Notes under the pieces: generated by a model
Databases searched by the model: none
What the model was told of the DNA's origin: nothing
What the model saw: the letters and a program-made list of their open reading frames with translations, nothing else
DNA from: Flammeovirgaceae bacterium
GTDB lineage: Bacteria; Bacteroidota; Bacteroidia; Cytophagales; Cyclobacteriaceae
DNA: 64,000 nt
Direction of reading: 5' to 3'
Assembly: GCA_027487845.1 (NCBI GenBank)
Contig: JAIYCV010000041.1
Span: 62,001-126,000, forward strand
Shown here: positions 18,125 through 27,094 of the stretch, piece by piece
Layout of the letters: each line of letters starts with the position of its first letter
How positions within the stretch are numbered: the first letter of the stretch is position 1
Translations under genes and position numbers: made by a program

Positions 18125-18562
18125 ATGGCTGAAACATTAGGAATGCTTTGCGATAAGCTAACGATAGTTAAGTTAAAGCAGTACCACACAGAGGATGAGG
18201 GAAGGCTGAAAAGCCTTGATGTTCAAGTTTGGCAACTGCAAACTGAAATTGATGAGTATATCGGTAATGCGCTTCAAGGAGTAATACCTATCGAAAGACT
18301 TACTTTTGCATCTAATAAAGTTTTCAAAAAGGAAAGCAATAAGATCCAAGAAATAAATGGGGAATTAGGTAGCGTATTTTCCAAGTTGGCCGAGATTAAC
18401 TGCAAGCTTTGGCATGAAGTAGAAAAAGGCTATGATATCGAGAAAATCCCTGTGTCAGAAAAGGATCAACTGATCAAGTCTTTGGCTATTTTGAACTTAG
18501 AGCGGAATTCGTGTATTGATAGGATTGATATTCTTTTCTCAGAAATGGTCTCTAAGAAATAA
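18125..18562 (+). CDS. Small conserved-looking protein of unknown function (DUF4254-like?)
   Basis: A 145-residue, highly charged and mostly helical protein with no signal peptide, no membrane helix and no catalytic motif I recognise. The opening LGMLCDKLTIVKLKQYHTED faintly recalls DUF4254, a Bacteroidota family that lives next to GT9-type transferases, but the length is shorter and I would not insist. It is clearly coding: tight spacing to both neighbours (9 bp and 4 bp) and no better frame. Position suggests it helps the GT9-like protein that follows, for instance as an accessory subunit. This is inference. Confidence 0.6.
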   Translation: MAETLGMLCDKLTIVKLKQYHTEDEGRLKSLDVQVWQLQTEIDEYIGNALQGVIPIERLTFASNKVFKKESNKIQEINGELGSVFSKLAEINCKLWHEVEKGYDIEKIPVSEKDQLIKSLAILNLERNSCIDRIDILFSEMVSKK

Positions 18563-18566
18563 TTCC

Positions 18567-19712
18567 GTGCCAAAGCGATTTCTCATAGGGCAATTGGCTT
18601 GTTTTGGGGATTGTTTATTTGCCACCACAATCGCAAAGCAAATAAAGGCTGATTTTCCTACAAGTCATGTTACTTGGGCCATAGCAGAAAAGTATAAGTC
18701 AATAATAGAACTAAACCCACATATTGATGATGTATGGGTGGTATCAATATCCAATAATGATTACTATGGCAATGGGTGGAAAGCATTTTATGAGGAAGCA
18801 TTGGATCGAAAGAGCAACGGTATCTACGATGAGTTAATATTTAGCCAAATAGAACCTCTCAATTGGATTCATTTTTATGGAACGATACGTGGAGCCATCC
18901 TAAATGCCTATAAAAGACCAATCACAGTTGATATAAAGCCTGTAGTCAAGCTCTCGAATAATCAGATAGAAAGGGTTAAGTTTTTTACAGAGAGAAGCAG
19001 AATTAGCGATTTCAAGAATGTAGTATTGTTTGAGTCTTTACCAGGCAGCGGTCAATCAATAGTCAACATAGAATTTGCAATCAATGTTAGCATATCAATT
19101 GCACGTAGTAACCCTGATACCTGTTTTATTTTATCCTCCTCTCAGAAACTTCCGTATTCAAATTCGCAAATAATTGACGCTAGCGAATTGAGCTATATTG
19201 AAAATGCTGAGTTAACAAAGTACTGCACGCATTTGATAGGGTGCAGTAGTGGTATTACGTGGCTATCTACTTCTGATTGGGCCAAAAAACTTCCCATGCT
19301 ACAGTTGCTAGATTCTCGCTTATCTTATTTTGCGGGTGTTAATTTTGATTTTCAAGCATTTGGGATAGACAACTCAAACGTGATTGAGATGACCCATTTC
19401 AGTCGAGCAGAAGTTGAAAAATGTGTTCAGGCAATGCTAGACTCAAATGTAAACCAAATAAGAAATACATTTAACCAAGAATACAAACCTTCTTTGGCGA
19501 ATTTCTATTTTATCATCGAGTTGTTATTGCAAAGACGTAAGAGCTTTCTTGATTTGGTATTGTTTAGTTTTAGGTTTTTTAGGCTGAACCGCTCACTTGG
19601 CAATAGTCTTCATGACGACCCTTTGAGAATTGTCATTAGGATTGTTAAGTTGAAATATCCCAACACCTATTTATCGTTACGCGCTCGATTTTCAAGAATC
19701 GCAGACCATTGA
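18567..19712 (+). CDS. GT9-like (heptosyltransferase-type) glycosyltransferase
   Basis: A 381-residue protein resembling ADP-heptose:LPS heptosyltransferases. It has an N-terminal FLIGQLACFGDCLFATTIAKQIK (the family motif GDxLxxTP-like), PTSHVTWAIAEKY and DDVWVV. The second Rossmann domain includes NVVLFESLPGSGQS and HLIGCSSGITWLSTS (the nucleotide-binding GxSxG region). The donor in such loci need not be heptose. I start at GTG 18567, four bases after the preceding gene, because a TTG upstream would add 17 residues inside that gene and leave the family motif far from the N-terminus. The next gene starts after one base. Confidence 0.74.
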   Translation: MPKRFLIGQLACFGDCLFATTIAKQIKADFPTSHVTWAIAEKYKSIIELNPHIDDVWVVSISNNDYYGNGWKAFYEEALDRKSNGIYDELIFSQIEPLNWIHFYGTIRGAILNAYKRPITVDIKPVVKLSNNQIERVKFFTERSRISDFKNVVLFESLPGSGQSIVNIEFAINVSISIARSNPDTCFILSSSQKLPYSNSQIIDASELSYIENAELTKYCTHLIGCSSGITWLSTSDWAKKLPMLQLLDSRLSYFAGVNFDFQAFGIDNSNVIEMTHFSRAEVEKCVQAMLDSNVNQIRNTFNQEYKPSLANFYFIIELLLQRRKSFLDLVLFSFRFFRLNRSLGNSLHDDPLRIVIRIVKLKYPNTYLSLRARFSRIADH

Positions 19713-19713
19713 C

Positions 19714-20700
19714 ATGGAAAATAAAAAGATAGCCTTCACCCTTTGTTCAAACAATTACCTAGCTCAGGCAAAGGCGTTAGGACAATCCTTGCTAAGGTAT
19801 AATCCCGACTACGTGTTTATTGTGGGGCTTGTAGATTTGGTTAATAAAGATGAGTCTTCTAATTTCCCTTTTATTCTTTTGGAAGCTCATAGTATTGGTA
19901 TTCCAGAATTCGATAGAATGTGCGAGCGTTATAGTATTGTCGAGTTGAATACCGCTGTCAAACCATTTTACATAGATTTTTTCTTTCGTAATTACAATGG
20001 GACTCAGATTGTAATGTACTTTGATCCGGATATTCTTGTATTCGATAACTTCAATAGAATAGAAAAAGAATTGGACGAAAATGATATTTATCTGACCCCT
20101 CATTTTACGACACCTATCGATGACGATTTTCTTTTGAATGAGAGCGATATACTCAACGCTGGGTTATATAATCTCGGCTTTATCGCTGTTAAACGGAGTG
20201 ATAACGTTATCGATTTTCTAACTTGGTGGAAGAAAAGACTAGCCACAAAATGCTATATAGATTTTTGTTCGGGCTTATTTGTGGATCAATTATGGATCAA
20301 CTTAGTTCCTTTGTTTTTTAGAAAAGTATTTGTTTCTTACAACCCTGGCTGCAATTTGGCGTACTGGAATCTTCATGAACGCACGTTATCTCTGATAGAC
20401 GGAAGATATTTTGTAAACAAAAATACACCCTTGATTTTTTTTCATTTTAGTGGGTTCTCGCCATTGCTCCCGAACCAAATTTCAAAATACCAAAATAGGT
20501 ATGATTTTACAAATCGAAATGATATGGTTTCTATTTTTCGCGAGTATCGGGATACATTATTCCTCAATGGCTTCGAGAAGTACTTGGATCTAAGATGTCA
20601 TTATTCAAACAAAGTTGAGCCTCAGAAGCAGGTAACCAACAAAATGAAGCTCTTTCCAACAATCAGAAGAATTGTTCAACGAGTTATAAAGTTGTTTTGA
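19714..20700 (+). CDS. GT8-like glycosyltransferase with DPD motif
   Basis: A 328-residue GT-A transferase. It begins KIAFTLCSNNYLAQAKALGQSLLRY, the classic start of GT8-type enzymes. It has the metal- and nucleotide-binding motif YFDPDILVF (Asp104-Pro-Asp106) after NTAVKPFYIDFFF, then LNAGLYNLGFIAVKRSDN and a conserved HFSGFSP near the C-terminus. The family retains anomeric configuration; donor unknown. Together with the GT9-like gene one base upstream it likely works in order on the same chain. A 131-bp space with no clear hairpin follows. Confidence 0.8.
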   Translation: MENKKIAFTLCSNNYLAQAKALGQSLLRYNPDYVFIVGLVDLVNKDESSNFPFILLEAHSIGIPEFDRMCERYSIVELNTAVKPFYIDFFFRNYNGTQIVMYFDPDILVFDNFNRIEKELDENDIYLTPHFTTPIDDDFLLNESDILNAGLYNLGFIAVKRSDNVIDFLTWWKKRLATKCYIDFCSGLFVDQLWINLVPLFFRKVFVSYNPGCNLAYWNLHERTLSLIDGRYFVNKNTPLIFFHFSGFSPLLPNQISKYQNRYDFTNRNDMVSIFREYRDTLFLNGFEKYLDLRCHYSNKVEPQKQVTNKMKLFPTIRRIVQRVIKLF

Positions 20701-20831
20701 GTTTGGAGGTTTTTGGCATTTTGGGTAGTTATCGTTAATACATTTTTATACTTCTTATAAACGAAGATATATTCTTTGTTAGTACATGGTATAACGTTTG
20801 CCGAGCCCTATTTATCAAAATTTGAGATTCA

Positions 20832-21791
20832 ATGAAAAAATTCTTAATTACAGGATTTTCTGGGTTCGTGAGTCACCATTTCCTTCTTTATTTAGAGGAA
20901 CTAGGTCATTCGTCAAAGGTTATGGGCATAGACGTAAACCAACCGGGTTTCAGTTATCAAGCTTTTAAGTACGTCAAGTGCAGTTTTGAGAAAATTGACC
21001 TTTTGAATAAAAACCAAGTAGATAATATAATTTATCAATTTCAACCCGACTACGTTCTCCATTTGGCTTCTTATAGTAGCGTGGCCTTTAGTTGGAAGAA
21101 TCCTACTGCAAGTTTTGCTAACAACACAACCATTTTTTTAAACCTGTTAGAACAAATCAGGGAACTCAATTTGAAATGTCGAGTATTGTCAGTAGGTTCT
21201 TCCGAGGAATACGGAAACGTTTCGTTATTAGAGATGCCACTTAGCGAAAGCCATCCATTAAATCCTCTAAGCCCCTATGCAGTCGCAAGGGTTTCGCAGG
21301 AGCTACTTTCTAAAGTATTCGTAGATTCCTACGGAATGGACATAGTGTTGACCCGTTCGTTCAATCATATCGGCCCTGGACAAAAAGACATTTTTGTTGT
21401 GTCATCTTTTGTAAAGCAATTGGTTGAAATCAAGAAAAAACTAAGAGGAAATACCCTCTCGACTGGCGACCTTTCTATAATAAGAGATTTTCTTGACGTA
21501 CGCGATGTGGTGCGAGCCTACTATAGCTTGCTAGTGAACGGAGTTTCTGGCGAAGTTTACAATGTGTGCAGCGGAACAGGCGTGAGTCTTGCCGAAGTTG
21601 TGAGGTTACTTATCGAAATGTTGGATGTAGAAGTAGTTGTAAAAAAAGAAAGCATGTTGATGAGGCCTAATGATAACATGATCATAATAGGAAGCAACGC
21701 CAAGTTGAAACAGTGTACAGGCTGGGATCATATCTATACGCTCGGGCATAGTTTAGGGGATCTTATAAAATACTGGAGAGATAGTCTTTGA
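20832..21791 (+). CDS. gmd: GDP-mannose 4,6-dehydratase family SDR
   Basis: A 319-residue SDR close to Gmd. It shows FLITGFSGFVSHHFLLYL (NAD(P) loop), VLHLASYSSVAFSWKNP, the SSEEYGN catalytic stretch (Ser and Glu), the SPYAVARVSQE motif (Tyr149, with Arg153 where lysine is usual) and SFNHIGPGQK. The predicted reaction is GDP-D-mannose to GDP-4-keto-6-deoxy-D-mannose, the precursor of GDP-fucose, -rhamnose, -perosamine and -colitose. No GDP-fucose synthase is obvious nearby, so the final sugar is open. The K-to-R change is shared with the SDR near 17.2-18.1 kb and may be a subfamily trait. Confidence 0.82.
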   Translation: MKKFLITGFSGFVSHHFLLYLEELGHSSKVMGIDVNQPGFSYQAFKYVKCSFEKIDLLNKNQVDNIIYQFQPDYVLHLASYSSVAFSWKNPTASFANNTTIFLNLLEQIRELNLKCRVLSVGSSEEYGNVSLLEMPLSESHPLNPLSPYAVARVSQELLSKVFVDSYGMDIVLTRSFNHIGPGQKDIFVVSSFVKQLVEIKKKLRGNTLSTGDLSIIRDFLDVRDVVRAYYSLLVNGVSGEVYNVCSGTGVSLAEVVRLLIEMLDVEVVVKKESMLMRPNDNMIIIGSNAKLKQCTGWDHIYTLGHSLGDLIKYWRDSL

Positions 21792-21805
21792 GAATTATTT
21801 GTTGA

Positions 21806-23002
21806 ATGAAAATCCTTTACGACCATCAGATATTCGAAATTCAGAAATTCGGGGGTATTTCTAGAATTTATTGTGAACTTATGCATCGCTATTCAGGCAG
21901 TCCCGATGTTAGCTGGGAATTGCCGATTGTTTACTCAAGCAATACCTACTTAGCTGAAATACCCGAGTACAAGAATAAGATACTACCAATACCAAATGAG
22001 GTCGACTATCAGAAAGCTTTTTTGTTTGGTTATTCATTTAGGGGAAAAAGACTTTTGTACGAATTGAAGAAGGCAATTTTTCCTGAGCCAAGGCCGCTTG
22101 GCGTCTCTTCGGTCAACAAGTCCAATACGATAAGCAAGCTTAAGGACGGTAATTTCGATATCTTTCATCCAACCTATTATGATGACTATTTTTTGGAATA
22201 CTTAGGAGAAAAACCGTTTGTGTTGACAGTATATGATCTCATATATCAGATATTTCCGGAGTATTACTTGCACTTTGAAATTGACAAGAACAGAGCACTT
22301 TTGAATAGAGCTAGTAGAATTTTGGCAATATCACAAAGCACAAAAAAAGACCTGATAAGCATCTTTGATGTCGAAGAGAGTAAAATAGATGTTGTTTACT
22401 TGGGTAATTCTCTCAGGCAAAACTGCAATTCTGAACTTTTGGATACTCCTGTTTCAAACCTACCTGATTTGTATTTTCTGGTAGTGGGAAGCAGGACTGG
22501 CTACAAAAACTTTCTGTTCTTAGCACAAATGTTTTCTGCTCTTTCGATGAGTGAAGAAAACATTCATTTAGTTTGCACAGGCACTGAGTTTAGTAGCGAG
22601 GAGTTGGGTTTTTTTAAAAAATTGGAAGTCTCAGATAAAGTCCATCATTATCATGTAGACGACACTCAGTTAGCGATGCTATATAAAAATGCACTTGCAC
22701 TTATTTATCCTTCGCAGTATGAGGGATTTGGTTTGCCAATATTAGAAGCTTTTAGTTGTGGATGTCCTGTTTTGACAGGACATAACAGTTCTCTGGTAGA
22801 AATTGCAGGAGATGCTGCAATCTATTTTCAAGAGAAAAATCCCCAGTCGCTTTTAACCGCCATGAGGGCTGTTTTGAATCAAAAAGTACTTAGGAGCGAG
22901 AAGATCAAATTGGGAAGTGAGCGTTTAAAGGAATTTTCGTGGCAGATTACCGCTGATAAAACGTATGAAGTTTATCATAAAGTGTTTTCTGAAAAACGTT
23001 AG
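21806..23002 (+). CDS. GT4 family glycosyltransferase
   Basis: A 398-residue GT-B enzyme with clear GT4 marks. The N-terminus is FEIQKFGGISRIYCELMHRY. Also present are DIFHPTYYDDYFL, VLTVYDLIYQIFPEYY (as in mannosyl-type GT4 proteins), the hinge FLVVGSRTGYKNFLFL and the EX7E motif in YPSQYEGFGLPILEAFSCGCPVL. It acts at the cytoplasmic face and probably transfers a mannose-type residue, given the Gmd-like gene 14 bp upstream; that is inference. The GT2 gene follows after 3 bp. Confidence 0.88.
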   Translation: MKILYDHQIFEIQKFGGISRIYCELMHRYSGSPDVSWELPIVYSSNTYLAEIPEYKNKILPIPNEVDYQKAFLFGYSFRGKRLLYELKKAIFPEPRPLGVSSVNKSNTISKLKDGNFDIFHPTYYDDYFLEYLGEKPFVLTVYDLIYQIFPEYYLHFEIDKNRALLNRASRILAISQSTKKDLISIFDVEESKIDVVYLGNSLRQNCNSELLDTPVSNLPDLYFLVVGSRTGYKNFLFLAQMFSALSMSEENIHLVCTGTEFSSEELGFFKKLEVSDKVHHYHVDDTQLAMLYKNALALIYPSQYEGFGLPILEAFSCGCPVLTGHNSSLVEIAGDAAIYFQEKNPQSLLTAMRAVLNQKVLRSEKIKLGSERLKEFSWQITADKTYEVYHKVFSEKR

Positions 23003-23005
23003 GGT

Positions 23006-23884
23006 ATGTATCCTTTGCCTAAGATTTCAATAATAACACCGAACTATAATGGTGCTAGGTATTTGGAGGAGACGATTGTATCAGTTGTGTCACAAAACTA
23101 TCCCAATCTTGAGTATATCGTTATTGATGGCGGAAGTGGCGATGGTTCGGTTGAAATCATAAAAAAGTATTCACACAAGATATTTTATTGGGTTAGCGAG
23201 AGGGATTCGGGAATGTACCACGCCCTTCAAAAAGGATTTTCAATTGCCAGCGGAGAAATATTTGGCTGGATCAACGCGGATGATAAGTTGCACGCCAAAT
23301 CATTATTTGTGTTAGCCGAAATATTTAGTTCCATTGAGAAAGTTAATTGGCTGAACGGAATTTCTACGCATTTTGATTCTACAGGTCGAACCGTGCTAGC
23401 GTGGGATGCGAAAATATGGCATCGGCTTGATTTCTATTCAGGTAATTATAAGTGGATACAACAAGAATCCACCTTTTGGAGAAGGTCTCTGTGGGAAAAG
23501 TCAGGTGCCTGTTTTAATCTAAACTTAAAGTATGCTGGAGATTTTGATTTATGGTTGCGCTTTTTTAGACATGATCGATTATATAGTGTTAGGACAATAT
23601 TAGGTGGATTTCGGTTTTTGCCCAATTCAAATCAAATCTCACTAAAGAATAGAGAAAAGTATAATTTGGAAGCCGATAGATTATTTGAAGGCGAAATCAA
23701 AACATTGGATGCTATAGAATTGAAAAGGTTAAATAATTACAAAAAGTCTATTCTTGTTCTCGGATTTCTTAAAAGGCTAAAGATATTCAATTCAGGTGCT
23801 GTCGAATTTCTGGTTAAAAAGTATTTCTATGAAAAAGATCTCCTTCTCTTTTTTGATCTGGAATATGAAAAGTTCAGATTTTGA
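23006..23884 (+). CDS. GT2 family glycosyltransferase
   Basis: A 292-residue GT-A enzyme. It opens ISIITPNYNGARYLEETIVSVVSQNYPNLEYIV, followed by DGGSGDGSVEII, RDSGMYHALQKGF and the GWINADD metal-binding region. The later WIQQESTFWRR and KYAGDFDLWLRF are typical of the WcaA-like subgroup that inverts the anomeric centre. No membrane segment is evident. The gene lies three bases after the GT4 gene and 18 bases before the fucosyltransferase-like gene, so these three are probably one translational block. Confidence 0.87.
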   Translation: MYPLPKISIITPNYNGARYLEETIVSVVSQNYPNLEYIVIDGGSGDGSVEIIKKYSHKIFYWVSERDSGMYHALQKGFSIASGEIFGWINADDKLHAKSLFVLAEIFSSIEKVNWLNGISTHFDSTGRTVLAWDAKIWHRLDFYSGNYKWIQQESTFWRRSLWEKSGACFNLNLKYAGDFDLWLRFFRHDRLYSVRTILGGFRFLPNSNQISLKNREKYNLEADRLFEGEIKTLDAIELKRLNNYKKSILVLGFLKRLKIFNSGAVEFLVKKYFYEKDLLLFFDLEYEKFRF

Positions 23885-23902
23885 TCTTTCGATTTTTTCA
23901 CG

Positions 23903-24832
23903 ATGAAGCTAGTTAAAAAACTCTTCTTTTTTTTGAAAATTAAAAAGAATTTGTTTCTTAACCTCTTTAAGAATTTTCTTTTTACGTTAGTTTTTAAATG
24001 GCAGGCTTCTAGAGGGTATATTGCTATCGACATTTGCTCAGATTATGGAATAGGCTCGAAAATGATCACAGCAATTTATCTGCTGGACTTTTGTAGTAAT
24101 GCAGAACTTACCCCTGAGTTTTCATTCTCATATCCAGATGATGATAAGACCGATTATTTTGAATGTTTTTTTTTACTTCAAAAGGGAGCGAATCATCCGA
24201 AGTTAAAGATAAGGTCAGTTAATGAGATTGGCTTAAGTGGGAAATTCGATGATGCGTTTTCACTCTCTGACGCTAGTAAGTTGTTCGAGAAATATATTGG
24301 AATAAGTGATTTGATAATCGATGAGGTGGACTCTTTTGCAAGCACTAGTTTTAAAAACAAGAAGATACTTGGCATACATTGTCGTGGAACCGATAAAATT
24401 GATGAAGCGGAAGCACTAGATTTTCACAGTATTCTAAATTCAGTGTTTTCAATTTTAGACAGTAATCAATCGATAAAGACTGTATTTATCTCCACAGATG
24501 AGACTAAGTATATAAATTTGCTGACTAAAGAACTGATGCCATTGGGGTATGAAGTATTGTTCCGTGAAGACTCAAAAAGGTCAATCGATGGGAAAGCGAT
24601 ACATCTAAAAGAAAATGATGTAAATAGAAAGGACATAATAAAAGACGCATTGGTAAATTGTCTTTTGCTTTCTAAATGCGATGTACTTCTGAAATCTGTT
24701 TCTATTTTAAGTGATTGGTCAAAAATATTCAATCCCGAGTTAAAAATTTTTATGTTAAACAAACCTAATGAACATGCGAATTGGTTTCCAACAAACAAGG
24801 TATATTTAGGCAGCGAAAAAATTAGTAATTAA
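23903..24832 (+). CDS. Fucosyltransferase-like protein with HxRxTDK motif
   Basis: A 309-residue protein with a lysine-rich N-terminus (possible membrane association over residues 1-35). A clear peptide motif I of the alpha-1,6/O-fucosyltransferase superfamily (NodZ/FUT8-like) is present: GIHCRGTDK at residues 157-165, where the arginine contacts GDP. It is followed about 40 residues later by VFISTDETKYINLL, matching motif II. These GT-B enzymes use GDP-fucose. The Gmd-like gene 2-3 kb upstream could supply the GDP-4-keto precursor, but no fucose synthase is visible. The sequence is more AT-rich than its neighbours. The fold call is better supported than the sugar. Confidence 0.62.
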   Translation: MKLVKKLFFFLKIKKNLFLNLFKNFLFTLVFKWQASRGYIAIDICSDYGIGSKMITAIYLLDFCSNAELTPEFSFSYPDDDKTDYFECFFLLQKGANHPKLKIRSVNEIGLSGKFDDAFSLSDASKLFEKYIGISDLIIDEVDSFASTSFKNKKILGIHCRGTDKIDEAEALDFHSILNSVFSILDSNQSIKTVFISTDETKYINLLTKELMPLGYEVLFREDSKRSIDGKAIHLKENDVNRKDIIKDALVNCLLLSKCDVLLKSVSILSDWSKIFNPELKIFMLNKPNEHANWFPTNKVYLGSEKISN

Positions 24833-24868
24833 ATGATTAAAAAAATATAAAAATGGAATGCTAAAGAG

Positions 24869-25993
24869 ATGAAAATAAATATTGTAAAACCTTTCTTGCC
24901 CGAGTTAAGTGAAATATCAGATGATTTTGAAAGGGTGTTAAAAACAGGTTTGGTAACAAATAATTCACCATTCGTAAGGCAATTTGAAGATAACTTACAA
25001 TCATTTTTCGGATCTTCTCTGAAACCCACTCTTTATTGCAATGGTGAAATGGGTTTGTATCACCTATTGCAAGCTTGGAAGCACAAGTTGGGTTATAATC
25101 CTCACGAATCGTTTGAAGTGTTAGTACCTTCCTTTACATTTTCAGGTACTATAAATGCGATTGTTCAAAATAATCTCAAGCCTGTTTTTTGTGATGTCGA
25201 TGACACCTTTGTACTTGACACCTCGAAATTAAAAATAGACTCAACTCAAATAAAGATGGTGGTGGCAGTGGGGGCATATGGAAACCTTCCTGATATTGAA
25301 AGGCTCGGTGAGTTTGCGAACGATAATAAGTTGGTGTTTATAATGGACAATGCTCCTGCCTTCGGAGCTAAATTCAAAGGCAGATTCCCTTGCTCCTTTG
25401 GATACAGTGAGATGATCAGCCTGCATGCTACGAAGATATTTACCTCAATGGAAGGAGGCCTGAATATTGTAAATGATCAGGAAATTCAAGACTATTTGAT
25501 AAGACTGAGGGATTATGGTCAATTCGAAAAAGTAAGAGGAAACATTGATATACCTGGCCTTAATTCAAAGATGCAAGAGATATCAGCGTTAGTTGGTCTA
25601 AAGAACTTGGAAAAGATAGAATATATATTGAGCCAACGATTTTTAAATGTTTCAAGGTACGATAGTTTTTTTGAGCCTTTTCAAAAGTCGGGACAACTGC
25701 AAACAATGAGGGTAAATAAAGATGTCGCGTGCACGTATCTGTATTACCCCATTTTGTTAAATGAAGAAGCAACTCTCTTCGTTGAGTACATGCAAAAAAA
25801 CAATATCGCTGTAAGAAGATACTATACAGCAAATCATGAATTAAAGTATTATAAGAATAGATATAGATTCCATGATCTTTCTTTTACAAATGGAATAATG
25901 AATAGGATTGTGTCTCTTCCTCTACATACTGTGATGACCGAGGATGAATTTCAACATCTTTTTAAAATTATTGAGAGCTATTTTGCTAAATAG
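24869..25993 (+). CDS. DegT/DnrJ/EryC1/StrS family aminotransferase
   Basis: A 374-residue PLP enzyme. VTNNSPFVRQFED and a modified NGEMGLYHLL replace the usual NGT/NGLDAL stretch. VLVPSFTFSGTINAI, FIMDNAPAFGAKF (PLP-ring Asp) and the Schiff-base lysine in LHATKIFTSMEGG (Lys189) are present. It aminates a keto-deoxy sugar nucleotide or a related substrate; which one cannot be said. An SDR follows 62 bp later and a NeuD-type acetyltransferase after that, so the three resemble a complete ketone-amine-acetamide module, separate from the ones at 6.7-8.8, 33-39 and 57-61 kb. Confidence 0.83.
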   Translation: MKINIVKPFLPELSEISDDFERVLKTGLVTNNSPFVRQFEDNLQSFFGSSLKPTLYCNGEMGLYHLLQAWKHKLGYNPHESFEVLVPSFTFSGTINAIVQNNLKPVFCDVDDTFVLDTSKLKIDSTQIKMVVAVGAYGNLPDIERLGEFANDNKLVFIMDNAPAFGAKFKGRFPCSFGYSEMISLHATKIFTSMEGGLNIVNDQEIQDYLIRLRDYGQFEKVRGNIDIPGLNSKMQEISALVGLKNLEKIEYILSQRFLNVSRYDSFFEPFQKSGQLQTMRVNKDVACTYLYYPILLNEEATLFVEYMQKNNIAVRRYYTANHELKYYKNRYRFHDLSFTNGIMNRIVSLPLHTVMTEDEFQHLFKIIESYFAK

Positions 25994-26055
25994 GAGCTCC
26001 CTAGGTGATTTATGCTTGAAGAGTAAAACTGTGTATTAAAAGAATTTAGGAATCA

Positions 26056-27084
26056 ATGAAAAAAATTATAGTGACAGGTGCGGGAGGTTATGTTGGAATT
26101 CCGTTGTGCCAGCAACTTCTAATTAAAGGGTATCATGTGGTAGCGTTAGATCGCTATTTTTTTGGCCTGGACAAGCTCTCTACTATCATTCATAATCCGA
26201 ATTTAACGGTGGTAAAAGATGATATACGATACTGTGCTTCGTCTATTTTTAAAGACGTATACACAGTTATAGATTTGGCTGGACTTAGCAATGATGCTTC
26301 AGCAGAAATTAATCCAGAATTAACGATATCTATCAATTATAAAGGATCAGAAAGATTTGCGAGAGAGGCAAAGAAAAATGGTGTGCAACGCTACTTATAC
26401 GCGAGTTCGGCTAGTGTTTATGGCGCTGGTTCAAAAGAGGCTCTGAAAGAGACTGATGCACTCTTTCCGCAAACTGAATATGCCAAGAGTAAGGTTGCAA
26501 TAGAAAAAGTCTTGACCGAATTGAAAGACGACTCATTCTCGCCCACAATGTTACGAAATGCGACCATATTTGGGTTGGCTCCCCGCATGCGTTTTGACCT
26601 CGCCATTAATATTATGACAATGAGGGCTTGGAAGGAACGTGTCGTGTATATAATGGGAGGAGGAGAGCAATGGCGACCTTTTGTTCATGTCAATGATGTT
26701 GTTTCAGCTTTGTTATCAGTTTTAGATGCACCTAAAGAGCTAGTTAATGGAGAAATTTTTAATGTAGGTAGTTCCGATTTAAATTTCCAAATTAAGCAAT
26801 TGGCGCAATTCGTTTTGGACGTGATACCGAATGTCAAGATTCACACGATACCAGATGATCCAGATAAAAGAACCTATAATGTAAGTTTTGATAAAATCAA
26901 TAAAGTGTTAGGATACAAGACAAAGATACAAGTACACGAAGGAATTGTAGAGATAAAACAGGCATTAGAAAAAGGGATATTGAATCCGGATGACCCAACT
27001 TGTTATACGCTCCAGTGGTATAAATCTCTCATCTCTTGGGATCAAAAGATAAGGGAGTTATCTTATAACGGAGATATTATTTGA
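26056..27084 (+). CDS. NAD-dependent epimerase/dehydratase (extended SDR)
   Basis: A 342-residue extended SDR with intact family marks. It has GAGGYVGIPLCQQLL (NAD(P) loop), TVIDLAGLSND, YLYASSASVYGAG (catalytic Ser) and EYAKSK (Tyr-xxx-Lys), then RNATIFGLAPRMRFDL and WRPFVHVNDVVSAL. This group contains sugar-nucleotide 4-epimerases, reductases and dehydratases. Here the neighbouring aminotransferase and acetyltransferase suggest it feeds or finishes an amino sugar. Unlike the two Gmd-like SDRs in the window, the catalytic lysine is kept. The next gene begins after 10 bp. Confidence 0.82.
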   Translation: MKKIIVTGAGGYVGIPLCQQLLIKGYHVVALDRYFFGLDKLSTIIHNPNLTVVKDDIRYCASSIFKDVYTVIDLAGLSNDASAEINPELTISINYKGSERFAREAKKNGVQRYLYASSASVYGAGSKEALKETDALFPQTEYAKSKVAIEKVLTELKDDSFSPTMLRNATIFGLAPRMRFDLAINIMTMRAWKERVVYIMGGGEQWRPFVHVNDVVSALLSVLDAPKELVNGEIFNVGSSDLNFQIKQLAQFVLDVIPNVKIHTIPDDPDKRTYNVSFDKINKVLGYKTKIQVHEGIVEIKQALEKGILNPDDPTCYTLQWYKSLISWDQKIRELSYNGDII

Positions 27085-27094
27085 TTTTTTCACC

